Shown here: in pieces, positions 44,192 through 52,526 of the stretch
How positions within the stretch are numbered: the first letter of the stretch is position 1
Layout: every line of letters starts with the position of its first letter
Assembly: GCF_016889705.1 (NCBI RefSeq)
Contig: NZ_CP069526.1
Location: 4,216,001-4,280,000, forward strand
Direction: 5' to 3'
Origin: Amycolatopsis sp. FDAARGOS 1241
GTDB taxonomy: Bacteria > Actinomycetota > Actinomycetes > Mycobacteriales > Pseudonocardiaceae
Length of the DNA stretch: 64,000 nt
Program-made: the position numbers and the translations under genes
The notes under the pieces: generated by a model
Told to the model about the DNA's origin: nothing
The model's input: only the letters and a program-made list of their open reading frames with translations
The model's database searches: none

Positions 44192-45583
44192 ATGACTGCG
44201 ATCCAGGAACCTGTGCCCAGCGCCGCCGACGCTGGAGATCAGCCCTACGAGTACGTGCGCACGCAGCTGGTGGAACCCGACTGGCGCCGTTTCCCCGGCT
44301 GGCACGAGGTGACCGACGCCGAATGGCGTGACGCGCAGTGGCAGCGCGTGCACTGCGTGCGCAACGTCAAGCAGCTGCGCGCGCTGATGGGTGACCTGCT
44401 GCAGGACCGGTTCTACGAGGACCTGCTCGCCGACCAGCGCGAACTGGCCACGATGTCGATGCTGCTGCCCCCGCAGATGCTCAACACCATGGCGGCCGAC
44501 GCCGGCAGCGACCCGGTGAAGGTCACCGAGGCGTTCTACGCCGACCCGATCCGCCGCTACATGCTGCCCGTGCGCAGCGACCGCGACCTCGTCTGGCCGA
44601 GCCACCCGCATTCCGAGCGCGACTCGCTGCACGAGGCCGAGATGTGGGTCGTGGAGGGTCTCACCCACCGGTACCCGACGAAGGTGCTGGCCGAGCTGAT
44701 CTCGACCTGCCCGCAGTACTGCGGGCACTGCACCCGCATGGACCTCGTCGGGAACTCCACCCAGCAGGTCGAGAAGCACAAGCTCACGCTCAAGCCCGTC
44801 GACCGCCAGGACGCGATGATCGGCTACCTCAAGCGCACCCCGGGCGTGCGCGACGTCGTCGTGTCCGGCGGCGACGTCGCCAACGTGCCCTGGCCACAGC
44901 TGGAAGCCTTCCTGATGCGCCTGATGGACATCGAAACCGTCCGCGACGTTCGGCTCGCGACGAAGGCGCTCGCGGCGCTGCCACAGCACTGGCTGCAGCC
45001 CAAGGTGGTCGAAGGGCTCGAACGCGTGGCCGTCACCGCCCAGCGGCGCGGGGTGAACCTGGCCATCCACACGCACGTGAACCACGCACAGTCCGTCACG
45101 CCACTCGTCGCGGAAGCCGCGCGCACCGCCCTGGAGGTCGGCGTGCGCGACGTGCGCAACCAGGGCGTGCTGATGCGCGGCGTCAACGCCACCCCCGCCG
45201 CGCTGCTGGACCTGTGCTTCGCGCTGCAGGGCGAGGCGAACATCCTGCCGTACTACTTCTACATGTGCGACATGATCCCCAACGCCGAACACTGGCGCGT
45301 CGCTGTGTGGGAAGCCCAGGAACTGCAGCACGCGATCATGGGCTACCTCCCGGGCTACGCCACGCCTCGCATCGTCTGCGACGTGCCGTATGTCGGGAAG
45401 CGCTGGGTCCACCAGCTCGCGGAGTACGACCGTGAACGCGGCATCTCGTACTGGACGAAGAACTACCGCACCGGCATCGAACACGCGGACCCCGAGGCGC
45501 TGCGGCGCCGCTACCCGTACTACGACCCGATTTCGACGTTGCCCGGCAGCGGCCGGAAGTGGTGGGCGGAGCAGAACGGCTGA
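44192..45583 (+). CDS. KamA-family radical SAM protein (lysine 2,3-aminomutase-like)
   Basis: A 463-residue radical SAM enzyme. STCPQYCGHCTRMDL holds the CxxxCxxC that binds the [4Fe-4S] cluster, VVVSGGDVANVPW is the SAM-binding GGE-type motif, and VCDVPYVGKRWVHQ has the Lys in the PLP-binding position of aminomutases. The N-terminal DWRRFPGWHEVTDAEW... is KamA-like. True KamA converts alpha-lysine to beta-lysine; actinobacterial relatives may use other amino acids. It stands alone behind an AT-rich promoter region with two TTACGT repeats (44131-44136, 44163-44168). Confidence 0.88.
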   Translation: MTAIQEPVPSAADAGDQPYEYVRTQLVEPDWRRFPGWHEVTDAEWRDAQWQRVHCVRNVKQLRALMGDLLQDRFYEDLLADQRELATMSMLLPPQMLNTMAADAGSDPVKVTEAFYADPIRRYMLPVRSDRDLVWPSHPHSERDSLHEAEMWVVEGLTHRYPTKVLAELISTCPQYCGHCTRMDLVGNSTQQVEKHKLTLKPVDRQDAMIGYLKRTPGVRDVVVSGGDVANVPWPQLEAFLMRLMDIETVRDVRLATKALAALPQHWLQPKVVEGLERVAVTAQRRGVNLAIHTHVNHAQSVTPLVAEAARTALEVGVRDVRNQGVLMRGVNATPAALLDLCFALQGEANILPYYFYMCDMIPNAEHWRVAVWEAQELQHAIMGYLPGYATPRIVCDVPYVGKRWVHQLAEYDRERGISYWTKNYRTGIEHADPEALRRRYPYYDPISTLPGSGRKWWAEQNG

Positions 45584-45676
45584 GCGCACGCGCACCCGGC
45601 TCCGGTGACCACGAGAGGTTCGGCAGAAGAGCTGAGCTCGGCGAACAGAACACACGCTTCCCCGCCACTATCAACG

Positions 45677-45708
45677 TATAACGCACCCCGGGGCTTGTGG
45701 CAAGACCC
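45677..45708 (+). promoter_or_regulatory. Promoter and rifamycin-associated element before helR
   Basis: TATAAC (45677-45682) is a good -10 box. Starting 7 bases on, GGGGCTTGTGGCAAGACCC (45690-45708) matches the 19-base rifamycin-associated element as I recall it (GGGGCTTGC / GCAAGnCCC halves, one T for C). Rifamycin-associated elements sit before genes induced by rifamycins in actinomycetes. Here it would start at about the transcription start. Confidence 0.8.
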
Positions 45709-45782
45709 GGGTGATGCCGCACAATCACCGTCCTGATGCCCGCGACCTGCGGAAACGACGACCGCAGGAGCGGGCCGGGGTG

Positions 45783-47972
45783 ATGGTGAGGGGTCTGTTG
45801 TCCGCTGAGGGGTACGAACGGGAACTGCGGTCCGAACGCGACTACGTCGCCGGGCTGTACGCGCGGCTCGACGCCGAGCGCGCGCGGGTGAAGAACGAAT
45901 ACGAGAAGGCGCTGGGGGCCGACGGCAGCTCGGTAATGGAACGCGACGTGTCCGTGCGCGCGCTCGACCGGGAAGTCCGGCGGCTGAGCGTGGTCGACAA
46001 CGGGTTGTGCTTCGGCCGGCTGGACACCGTTGAGGGCGAAACGTCCTACATCGGCCGCATCGGGCTGTTCGACGAGGAGGACGAGTACCGGCCCGTGCTG
46101 CTGGACTGGCGCGCGCCCGCAGCTCGCCCGTTCTACACAGCCACCGGCGCGACCGCGGAGGGGATGCGGCGGCGCCGGCAGTTCCACACGCGCGGGCGCG
46201 CCGTGGCCGGGTTCACCGACGAGGTGTTCGGCCGGCCCGGCGCCGGCGAGGGCGGCGATGCCGCGCTGCTGGCCGCGGTCAACGCGCCGCGCGGCGAGGG
46301 CATGCGCGACATCGTCGCCACGATCCAGGCCGAGCAGGACGAGATCATCCGCCTCGAGCACCCCGGGGTGCTGGTGATCGAAGGCGGGCCGGGGACCGGG
46401 AAGACGGTGGTGGCGCTGCACCGCGTCGCCTACCTGCTCTACACCCAGCGGGAGCGGATGGAACGCCACGGCGTGCTCGTCGTGGGGCCGAACCCCGCGT
46501 TCCTCACCCACATCGGCCGGGTGCTGCCGTCGCTGGGCGAGACCGACGTGGTGTTCACGACGACCGGCGAACTCGTGCCCGGGCTGCGCGTCACGGCCGA
46601 GGACACACCGGAAGCCACGCGGCTGAAGGGCTCGCTGAAGATCCTCGACGTGCTCACCGCAGCGATCGCCGACCGGCAGCGGGTACCGGGCGAGCCCGTG
46701 CCGATCGACCTCGGCGGTGTCACGGTCCGGATCGACGCCGAAACCGCGCAGTGGGCGATCGAGGAAGCGCGCGCGAGCGGGTTGCCGCACAACGAGGCAC
46801 GGGCGGTGTTCACCGAGATCGTCACCTACGTGCTCACGGAGCGGGCGATCAACCGCATCGGCCGCGGCTGGCTCTCGCGCGAGGACCGCGACGAGTGGGA
46901 GGACCTGCGCCGGACGCTGCTCAAGGAACTCGCCGAGGACACGCGGTTCACCGCGGCCGTCGACGAGCTGTGGCCGATCCTGACGCCGGAAACCCTGCTG
47001 GCGCCGCTGTACGAATCGGCCGACCGGCTGCGCGCGGCCGGCGCCGACCCGGCGCTGGGGCGCGCCCACGGTGCCGAGTGGACGGTGGCGGACGTGCCGC
47101 TGCTCGACGAACTCGTCGACCTGCTGGGCCGGGACAAGGCCGCCGACACCGCGGCCGAGCGTGCGGCCGAACGGGACCGCCGCGCCGAAGCCGCCTACGC
47201 CGACCAGGTGCTGGACCAGCTCAAGCTCGATCGGGAAGAGCAGGACGAGGACGTGCTGCTGGCCGCGGAGAACCTGCTCTACGGCCAGGACCTGGCCGGC
47301 CGGTTCGTCGAGGAGGACACGCGGTCGCTGGCCGAGCGCGCCGCGGCGGACCGGGACTGGACCTACCGGCACGTGGTGGTCGACGAGGCGCAGGAGCTGT
47401 CCGAAATGGACTGGCGGGTGCTGATGCGACGGTGCCCGGGGCGTTCGTTCACCGTCGTCGGTGATCTCGCGCAGCGCCGGTCGGAGGCCGGAGCGCGCTC
47501 GTGGGGCGCGATGCTGGACCGGTACGTGCCGGGCCGGTGGCTCTACCGCTCGCTGACGGTCAACTACCGCACACCCGCGGAGATCATGGCCGTCGCCGCC
47601 GGCGTGCTGGCCGGGTTCGCCCCGGGCGCGAACCCGCCGGAATCGGTGCGCGCCAACGGGATCCGGCCCTGGGCCCGCTCCGTCACCGACGCCGGACTGA
47701 CCGCCGCGATCGAGGAGTTCGCGCACGACGAGGCCGGGCGTGAGGGCACCAGCGTCGTGATCGGTCCCCCGGGGGTGCCAGGCACGACACCGGCGGCCGA
47801 GACGAAGGGCCTGGAGTTCGACGCGGTGCTGGTGGTGGATCCGGCGCGGATCCTCGCTGACGGCCCGCGTGGCGCGGCCGAGCTCTACGTCGCCCTCACC
47901 CGCGCCACGCAACGGCTCGCGGTGCTGCACCGTGATCCGCTGCCGCCGGCGCTCGCGGCGCTCGGCGGGTAG
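45783..47972 (+). CDS. helR: HelD/HelR RNA polymerase-recycling ATPase
   Basis: A 729-residue UvrD-like superfamily 1 ATPase of the HelD branch. The N-terminal arm LRSERDYVAGLYARLDAERARVKNEYEKAL enters the polymerase secondary channel in mycobacterial HelD. Walker A is EGGPGTGKTVVALHR, Walker B VVVDEAQELSEMDWR, and motif VI-like GAAELYVALTRATQRL. HelD/HelR binds core RNA polymerase, frees it from DNA and, for HelR, displaces rifamycins. The start is uncertain among GTG 45711/ATG 45714, ATG 45783 and GTG 45786; 45783 fits HelD length. A rifamycin-associated element precedes it. Confidence 0.9.
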   Translation: MVRGLLSAEGYERELRSERDYVAGLYARLDAERARVKNEYEKALGADGSSVMERDVSVRALDREVRRLSVVDNGLCFGRLDTVEGETSYIGRIGLFDEEDEYRPVLLDWRAPAARPFYTATGATAEGMRRRRQFHTRGRAVAGFTDEVFGRPGAGEGGDAALLAAVNAPRGEGMRDIVATIQAEQDEIIRLEHPGVLVIEGGPGTGKTVVALHRVAYLLYTQRERMERHGVLVVGPNPAFLTHIGRVLPSLGETDVVFTTTGELVPGLRVTAEDTPEATRLKGSLKILDVLTAAIADRQRVPGEPVPIDLGGVTVRIDAETAQWAIEEARASGLPHNEARAVFTEIVTYVLTERAINRIGRGWLSREDRDEWEDLRRTLLKELAEDTRFTAAVDELWPILTPETLLAPLYESADRLRAAGADPALGRAHGAEWTVADVPLLDELVDLLGRDKAADTAAERAAERDRRAEAAYADQVLDQLKLDREEQDEDVLLAAENLLYGQDLAGRFVEEDTRSLAERAAADRDWTYRHVVVDEAQELSEMDWRVLMRRCPGRSFTVVGDLAQRRSEAGARSWGAMLDRYVPGRWLYRSLTVNYRTPAEIMAVAAGVLAGFAPGANPPESVRANGIRPWARSVTDAGLTAAIEEFAHDEAGREGTSVVIGPPGVPGTTPAAETKGLEFDAVLVVDPARILADGPRGAAELYVALTRATQRLAVLHRDPLPPALAALGG

Positions 47973-47989
47973 GGGCCAGGGGCGGGAGG

Positions 47990-49127
47990 GCAGCACGCCG
48001 ACAGCGAGCTCGAAGATCTCTCGCAGCCGCCCGAACAGCGGCGGCCCGGTCGTCGGGGTGATCTGCGCGGTGATCGACACCGCGACACCGCCCCGCCCGT
48101 CCGGCGTCGCCGCGGTGAACTGCGTGTAGCCCGGGGTGTTTCCGGTGTGGCCGTAGACGGTGCCGTACCGGGTGTCGTAGCGGAACAGCGCCGGTCCCGC
48201 GGAGTTCGTGCCCGGGCCCGGCGGCTCGGAACCGCCCGAGCGGAACCGGAACCGGGCCGCGCGGGTCTTGCGGTCGGTCAAGGCGCCGACGTAACCGCGC
48301 ATGAACCGCACCAGATCCGCCGGCGTCGAGACGACTCCGCCGGAGGCCCAGCTCCACCCGGTCGGCGATCGTGCTCGTCACGTCCTCGGGTGCGCCGGAA
48401 CCGGTGGTGTCGTAGCCGTGCAGGAACGGCGCCGGCATCGCGGCGCCGCGCGGCAGGATCGTGTCGCGCAGGCCCAGCGGCCGCAGCACCCACCGGCTCA
48501 GCACGTCTTCGTAGCGGCTGCGGTCACGGCCTCGCACATGAGCCCCACGACGATGTTGTCGGAGTTCGAATACTCGTACCGGCTGCCCGGCCGGAACGCG
48601 AGATCAGCGTCGGCGACGAACGACGGTAATTCTCGCGGCGGCGGCGGATTCAGCAAGTTCGCAACGACGGTGTCGCGGAATTCGCCGGTGCCGCTGAAAT
48701 CGGGAATGCCGCTCGTGTGGCCGAGCAGCTGGCGAAGCGTCACGTCCGAGAACTGCCGGGGCAGCCCGCGCACCGTACGCCCGATCGTCGCGTCCAGCGA
48801 CAGCCGGCCGCTGCTGACGAGCGCGAGCACGGCGGCTCCGCTGAACGCCTTGGCCACGCTCGCGACCCGCATGTGGTCCTCTGTCCGGGGTGTGCGCCGC
48901 GTGCCCAGCTGCGAAGACCCTGCGGTGTACACCGTCAGCTCCGCGCCGCGCCCGACCGCGACGACGACCGCGGGCTCGTCCGGGCTGTCGTGCAACCGCC
49001 GGACCGCACCGCGCCACTCATCGTCGACGCGCGGCCGGCCCCCGGCCATCGCGGCCGGAGCCGCCCCCATCAGACCACCCGCCGCGGCCATCGTGGCACT
49101 GGCGAGAACCGCACGCCGGGACATCAT
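47990..49127 (-). pseudogene. Frameshifted class C beta-lactamase-like serine hydrolase
   Basis: An exported protein of about 375 residues. The twin-arginine-like signal MMSRRAVLASATMAAAGGLMG is followed by SVAK (Ser nucleophile and Lys), YSNSDNI (YxN) and HTGNTPGY (KTG-equivalent HTG), so all catalytic motifs survive. The frame breaks near 48520 (after VGLMCEAVT) and near 48377 (after TSTIA, where one extra G would explain it), and three frames are needed to read it. The 3' end runs toward the convergent helR gene and its stop is unclear, so the left boundary is approximate. Intact it would be a D-Ala-D-Ala carboxypeptidase or esterase. Confidence 0.72.
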
Positions 49128-49240
49128 CGCACCACGGTAGCCGCGTGAATTGGTCGAGCCAATATGTTTTCTGAATCTCCCGGAATGGGCGCGGAAAGCA
49201 GGTGATTGATTCACCGCCTCGGTGAACACGGAAATGCTGA
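49128..49240. promoter_or_regulatory. Intergenic region with a stem-loop
   Basis: GGTGATTGATTCACC (49201-49215) is a short inverted repeat with 5-base arms. It could terminate the weak minus-strand gene ending at 49241 or control the serine hydrolase. The stretch is AT-richer than its surroundings. Confidence 0.3.
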
Positions 49241-49690
49241 TCAGGGCAGCTTCTCGCGGGCGGTCTGCCACATGCTCAGCCGATCTTTGTCCGGACCTTT
49301 CCGCACAAAGCCGACGAGCACCCCGACAGGGGCGGTCAGGTTCTTGTGCCACCGCAGCTCTCGTTTCCGGTCGGCCGCAAGCGCACCAACCGGCGGCCAG
49401 GGCGGCGGCGACGGCCGGAGCGAGCGACAGCGCAGCGAGAGTGTCGGCAGCGCGGGACTTCGGGTCCGGCGCGGGTCCGACGTGTTCGGCGACTCAGGTG
49501 CGCCAGAGCGAAGTCCTGGTATCGCTGCCGGATCCGGCCCGCGGGCACGCGCGTGCCGGCCGCCAGGGCCCGCTTCACCCCCCCACGCCCGCCGCGCCGC
49601 GTCAGGTTCGCCGGCGCGGTAAGCGCGCGACGGGGTGGTCAGCCGGACCCGGTCGAGTTCGAGGTGACCGTTGCCGATCGAGGCGCGCGC
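49241..49690 (-). pseudogene. Possible degraded gene of unknown family
   Basis: A minus-strand coding signal moves between frames. RVRLTTPSRAYRAGEPDAARRAW is followed by a seven-G run, then KRALAAGTRVPAGRIRQRYQDFALAHLS in a second frame, then back to RELRWHKNLTAPVGVLVGFV and the end TAREKLP. Adding or removing a base in the G run would join the first two parts. I do not recognise the protein, and it may not be a gene. The stretch between it and the next gene holds a terminator at 49748-49777. Confidence 0.3.
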
Positions 49691-49747
49691 ACGACCAGGT
49701 GCGCGGGTCCGGTCCAGCGGGTCACAGCCGTCGGTCACTGGTTCCCA

Positions 49748-49777
49748 CGGCGGGCTCCGGATGAGCCGAGCCCGCCG
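49748..49777 (-). terminator. Terminator after the ABM-like gene
   Basis: Perfect 10-base arms (49748-49757 and 49768-49777) with a 10-base loop, 16 bases downstream of the stop at 49793. Confidence 0.6.
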
Positions 49778-49792
49778 GTGCAAGAGAACCGC

Positions 49793-50413
49793 TCACGCCA
49801 TCTCGGGCACGTTCAGGTGCGCGATTGCCAGCTCGAACTCACGGGTGTCCAGCCGCTCGGCACCGGCTTCGCGCAGGGTCGCCGTGCGGAGCGCGGAAGC
49901 CTTCTCGGCCAGGCGGCGCATGGCGTCCGCGCTGTCGTAACCGATCGAAGCCACGCCCCGGCCCGCCGAGCGGTCCAGCATCAGGCTGGCGCTGGCGAAC
50001 CCGTCGAACTCGGCGAGTGCGGGCAGGGTCGTCATCTTGAAGATGTCGACCACCCGGTCGAGCTGCTCGGGCTTCACGCGCAACCAGGTCGCCCGCACCG
50101 CGGCGCCGTCGTGGGCGCGGTGCTCGCGGTGTACGAGACCGATCTCCCACTCCTCCACCGTCGGCTCACCGCCGAACATGTCGACGACGCGCTGGCGCAC
50201 CACACCCATCGCCTGAGCACTGGCGTGCATCAGCTCTTCCGACCGCCACGCTGTGGTCACGATGCACCGGCCGTCGTTGCGGGAGGCCAGCATCGAAAGG
50301 CCGACGCAGCCGTCGGTGGCGAGCGCTTCGGGCAGCACCGAGTCGCGGACGTGCGTGATCGCGTCGTCGATCGACGCCTGCCGGATCTGGATCGTCGTGG
50401 AACGCGCGAACAC
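49793..50413 (-). CDS. Two-domain antibiotic-biosynthesis-monooxygenase-fold protein
   Basis: A 206-residue protein with two ferredoxin-like (ABM/dimeric alpha-beta barrel) repeats. Each begins with a strand and helix (IDDAITHVRDSVLPEALATDGCVGLSML, then LDRVVDIFKMTTLPALAEFDGFASASLM) and contains an SLML/SM-type strand. Tandem ABM proteins may be haem- or quinone-related oxygenases or merely binding proteins. GTG 50413 is chosen since AGGAGG lies 6 bases upstream. Confidence 0.75.
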   Translation of the reverse strand: MFARSTTIQIRQASIDDAITHVRDSVLPEALATDGCVGLSMLASRNDGRCIVTTAWRSEELMHASAQAMGVVRQRVVDMFGGEPTVEEWEIGLVHREHRAHDGAAVRATWLRVKPEQLDRVVDIFKMTTLPALAEFDGFASASLMLDRSAGRGVASIGYDSADAMRRLAEKASALRTATLREAGAERLDTREFELAIAHLNVPEMA

Positions 50414-50521
50414 GGTCCACCTCCTGCCGGAAGGGGCGGCGCCCCGGTGACGCCACCGGTACCCCCAACCCTCCTCCGGCACCTCAGGAGGTCACAACGG
50501 GCCGAATTTCACCCCGGAACC

Positions 50522-51754
50522 CTAGAAAGCGCCCGCGCCGTTCGGGGTGCCCAGCCCGGTCGGCCCGTCGTACCCGGGGCCGGCCGTGCACAGGTACGAA
50601 CCACCGCACTTGCCGTTGTTGCCCGAGACCACGTCGAACAACTCGCCCGGGTGCGCGTACGCCTGGGCTCCGGACGTCACGGAATTCCCGGCCAGCGCGT
50701 AGATCGACGCGACGACCGGCGAGGACAGGCTCGTGCCACCGACCTGCACCCAGCCATCGGCGCCCTGCGCGAGCCCGAGCTGCAGCAGCAGGTCGCACGC
50801 CGCGCCGCCGCCGCAGCTGTTGTAGGTGTCGTACACGCCGAGGCCGGTCTTCGGGTCGGCCACCGCGGCGACGTCGGCGACAGTCCGCTTCGCGCACGCG
50901 GTGTCGTGCTGCCACGCGGGTTTCGGCTCGAGCGCGGAGCACCCGCTGCCGCTGCCCGACCACGTCGACTCGCTCCAGCCGCGCGTGGTGCCGACGGCCT
51001 TCGTCAGCGTCGTGCCACCCACCGCCGTGACGTAGGGCGAAGACGCCGGCCAGCTCACGCCGTAGCCCGAGTCACCCGACGACGCGGTGATCGCGATACC
51101 CGGGTGGTCCAAGTGCGCGTCCGCCGCCTTGATCGTGGAATCTTCCGCGCCGCCGTAGCTGTTGGAGATCGCCACGACGCCCGGGGTTGCCGCGGCGGTG
51201 TCGACAGCCGTCATCAGCGGGTCGGTGTCGGGCGAATCGGCCTCCACCAACAGGATGTGGCAGTCGGGGCAGGTCGCGGACACCGCGTCGAGGTCGAGGC
51301 TGATCTCCTCGGCCCACCCGTAGTCCGGCTTCGGCAGCGGGCTCGCCGCGCCGTGCTGGTTGACCTTGCGGAAGCAGCCGTTGGCCGTCGTGCACGGCGA
51401 CAAGCCACGCGCGGCACGGTAGGTCGCGAGATCCTTCTCGGCGGTCGGCGCGTCCATCGCGTCGACGATCGCGACGGTCCGGCCGCTGCCGTGCAAGCCG
51501 GAAAGCCCGTAGGCGGAACGGATTTCCGCCGGGCCGTACCCGACCGGGGTCGAGACCACCTTCGGCCCGGGCCCCTTCGGGGATTTGATCGCTTTGCCCA
51601 GGCAGTGCAGCTGCCCGTGCGTGGCGCACCCGAAATCGACCAGGCCACCGGTGAGGCGCGACGTGGCATCCGCGCTGCTCGAGGTGGCCAGGGCGAGCGG
51701 TACAGCCAGCACGAACGCCACCAAGACCCGGGTCAGGGACTTCAGTCGCACCAT
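50522..51754 (-). CDS. Secreted sedolisin-like serine-carboxyl peptidase (S53)
   Basis: A 410-residue exported protease. A signal peptide (VLVAFVLAVPLALATSSSADA) opens it. The catalytic Glu and Asp lie in WAEEISLDLDAVSATCPDC, the oxyanion Asp is near GDSGYGVSWPASSPYVTAVGGT, and the nucleophile is GGTSLSSPVVASIYALAG. The C-terminus (GPGYDGPTGLGTPNG) matches S53 members. No long inhibitory propeptide is present, so it belongs to the short actinobacterial type. ATG 51754 follows GGAGGTGG and is preferred to GTG 51763. Confidence 0.87.
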   Translation of the reverse strand: MVRLKSLTRVLVAFVLAVPLALATSSSADATSRLTGGLVDFGCATHGQLHCLGKAIKSPKGPGPKVVSTPVGYGPAEIRSAYGLSGLHGSGRTVAIVDAMDAPTAEKDLATYRAARGLSPCTTANGCFRKVNQHGAASPLPKPDYGWAEEISLDLDAVSATCPDCHILLVEADSPDTDPLMTAVDTAAATPGVVAISNSYGGAEDSTIKAADAHLDHPGIAITASSGDSGYGVSWPASSPYVTAVGGTTLTKAVGTTRGWSESTWSGSGSGCSALEPKPAWQHDTACAKRTVADVAAVADPKTGLGVYDTYNSCGGGAACDLLLQLGLAQGADGWVQVGGTSLSSPVVASIYALAGNSVTSGAQAYAHPGELFDVVSGNNGKCGGSYLCTAGPGYDGPTGLGTPNGAGAF

Positions 51755-52116
51755 CGCGGCCACCTCCGATCACTCAGTGACAGCGAATGGTGCCACGCAA
51801 CCCCTTCGGGGTCACCCCTCTGAATGAAAGAAATTTCCACACCGTATCCAGATTGATGCAGACAGCCGTCGCCATGACATGACCCCACACGGCGGCGCGG
51901 TTACCTTGGCGTGAACTGCAACGATTCCGACCGGTGGTCCGGGTCGCAGACCGCGCCGCTGCCGGTAGCCGACGAGATTCGGCAGCGTTCGTGCCCGACG
52001 GGATTCGGCACCGGTTTCGCCGACGACGTGGATGATCGAACCCGCGTCTTGAGCGACACCGTGAGCCGGCGTGACGGCTCTCCTCGTGGAGGGTCGTCCG
52101 GTTTCCGGCCGCACGG

Positions 52117-52143
52117 TGTCGAAGCGGGCATTCGCCGTTCGTG
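52117..52143 (+). promoter_or_regulatory. ECF42-type promoter of module 3
   Basis: TGTCGA (52117-52122), 17 bases, CGTG (52140-52143), 36 bases before the YCII ATG, with the same CACGG prefix as module 2. The remaining intergenic bases 51755-52116 show no gene. Confidence 0.65.
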
Positions 52144-52178
52144 TAGAGGGCGAACCCACTTCCGGAGAGGATCGAGCC

Positions 52179-52526
52179 ATGAAGCAGTACCTGCTCAGCG
52201 TCTACCAGCCCGACGGCCCCACGCCCCCGGCGGACGTGCTCGCCAGGATCAGCGGCGAGCTCGAGGCTCTCAACGCCGAACTGCGCGCCGCCGGCGCGTG
52301 GGTGTTCTCCGGCGGCCTCCACGCGGCCGCGTCCGCCACTGTCGTGCGCGCAAAAGACGGGGACGTGCTGATGACCGACGGCCCGTTCACCGAGGGCAAG
52401 GAGCACCTCGGCGGCTTCACGATCGTGCGGGCGCCCGACCTCGACGTCGCCCTCGGCTGGGCCGGGCGGATCGCGGAGATCACCACGCTGCCCGTGGAGG
52501 TCCGGCCCTTCCTGGGTGCCGAGTAG
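52179..52526 (+). CDS. YCII-related (DGPF) protein of ECF42 module 3
   Basis: A 115-residue YCII protein. MKQYLLSVYQPDGPTPP begins the fold, VLMTDGPFTEGKEHLGGFTIVRA carries DGPF, and PVEVRPFL ends it. GGAGAGG supports ATG 52179. The sigma-factor gene begins at the very next base after its TAG (52527), so the two are co-translated. Confidence 0.88.
   Translation: MKQYLLSVYQPDGPTPPADVLARISGELEALNAELRAAGAWVFSGGLHAAASATVVRAKDGDVLMTDGPFTEGKEHLGGFTIVRAPDLDVALGWAGRIAEITTLPVEVRPFLGAE

Noticed and set aside
42372..44195. 607-residue plus-strand frame overlapping the FAD oxidoreductase
   Set aside because: Arg/Gly/Ala-rich shadow of the real frame at 42643-44061.
42643..45583. Natural-product cluster of FAD oxidoreductase plus KamA
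   Set aside because: A terminator separates the two genes and no synthase, carrier protein or transporter adjoins.
45336..48311. 991-residue minus-strand open frame across kamA and helR
   Set aside because: It is antisense to two clear genes, has Arg/His/Gln-rich low-complexity composition, and only its first part (near 48311-47990) matches the broken serine hydrolase.
49346..51823. 825-residue plus-strand frame
   Set aside because: Antisense to the ABM-like and sedolisin genes, with His/Arg/Val-rich composition and no domain.
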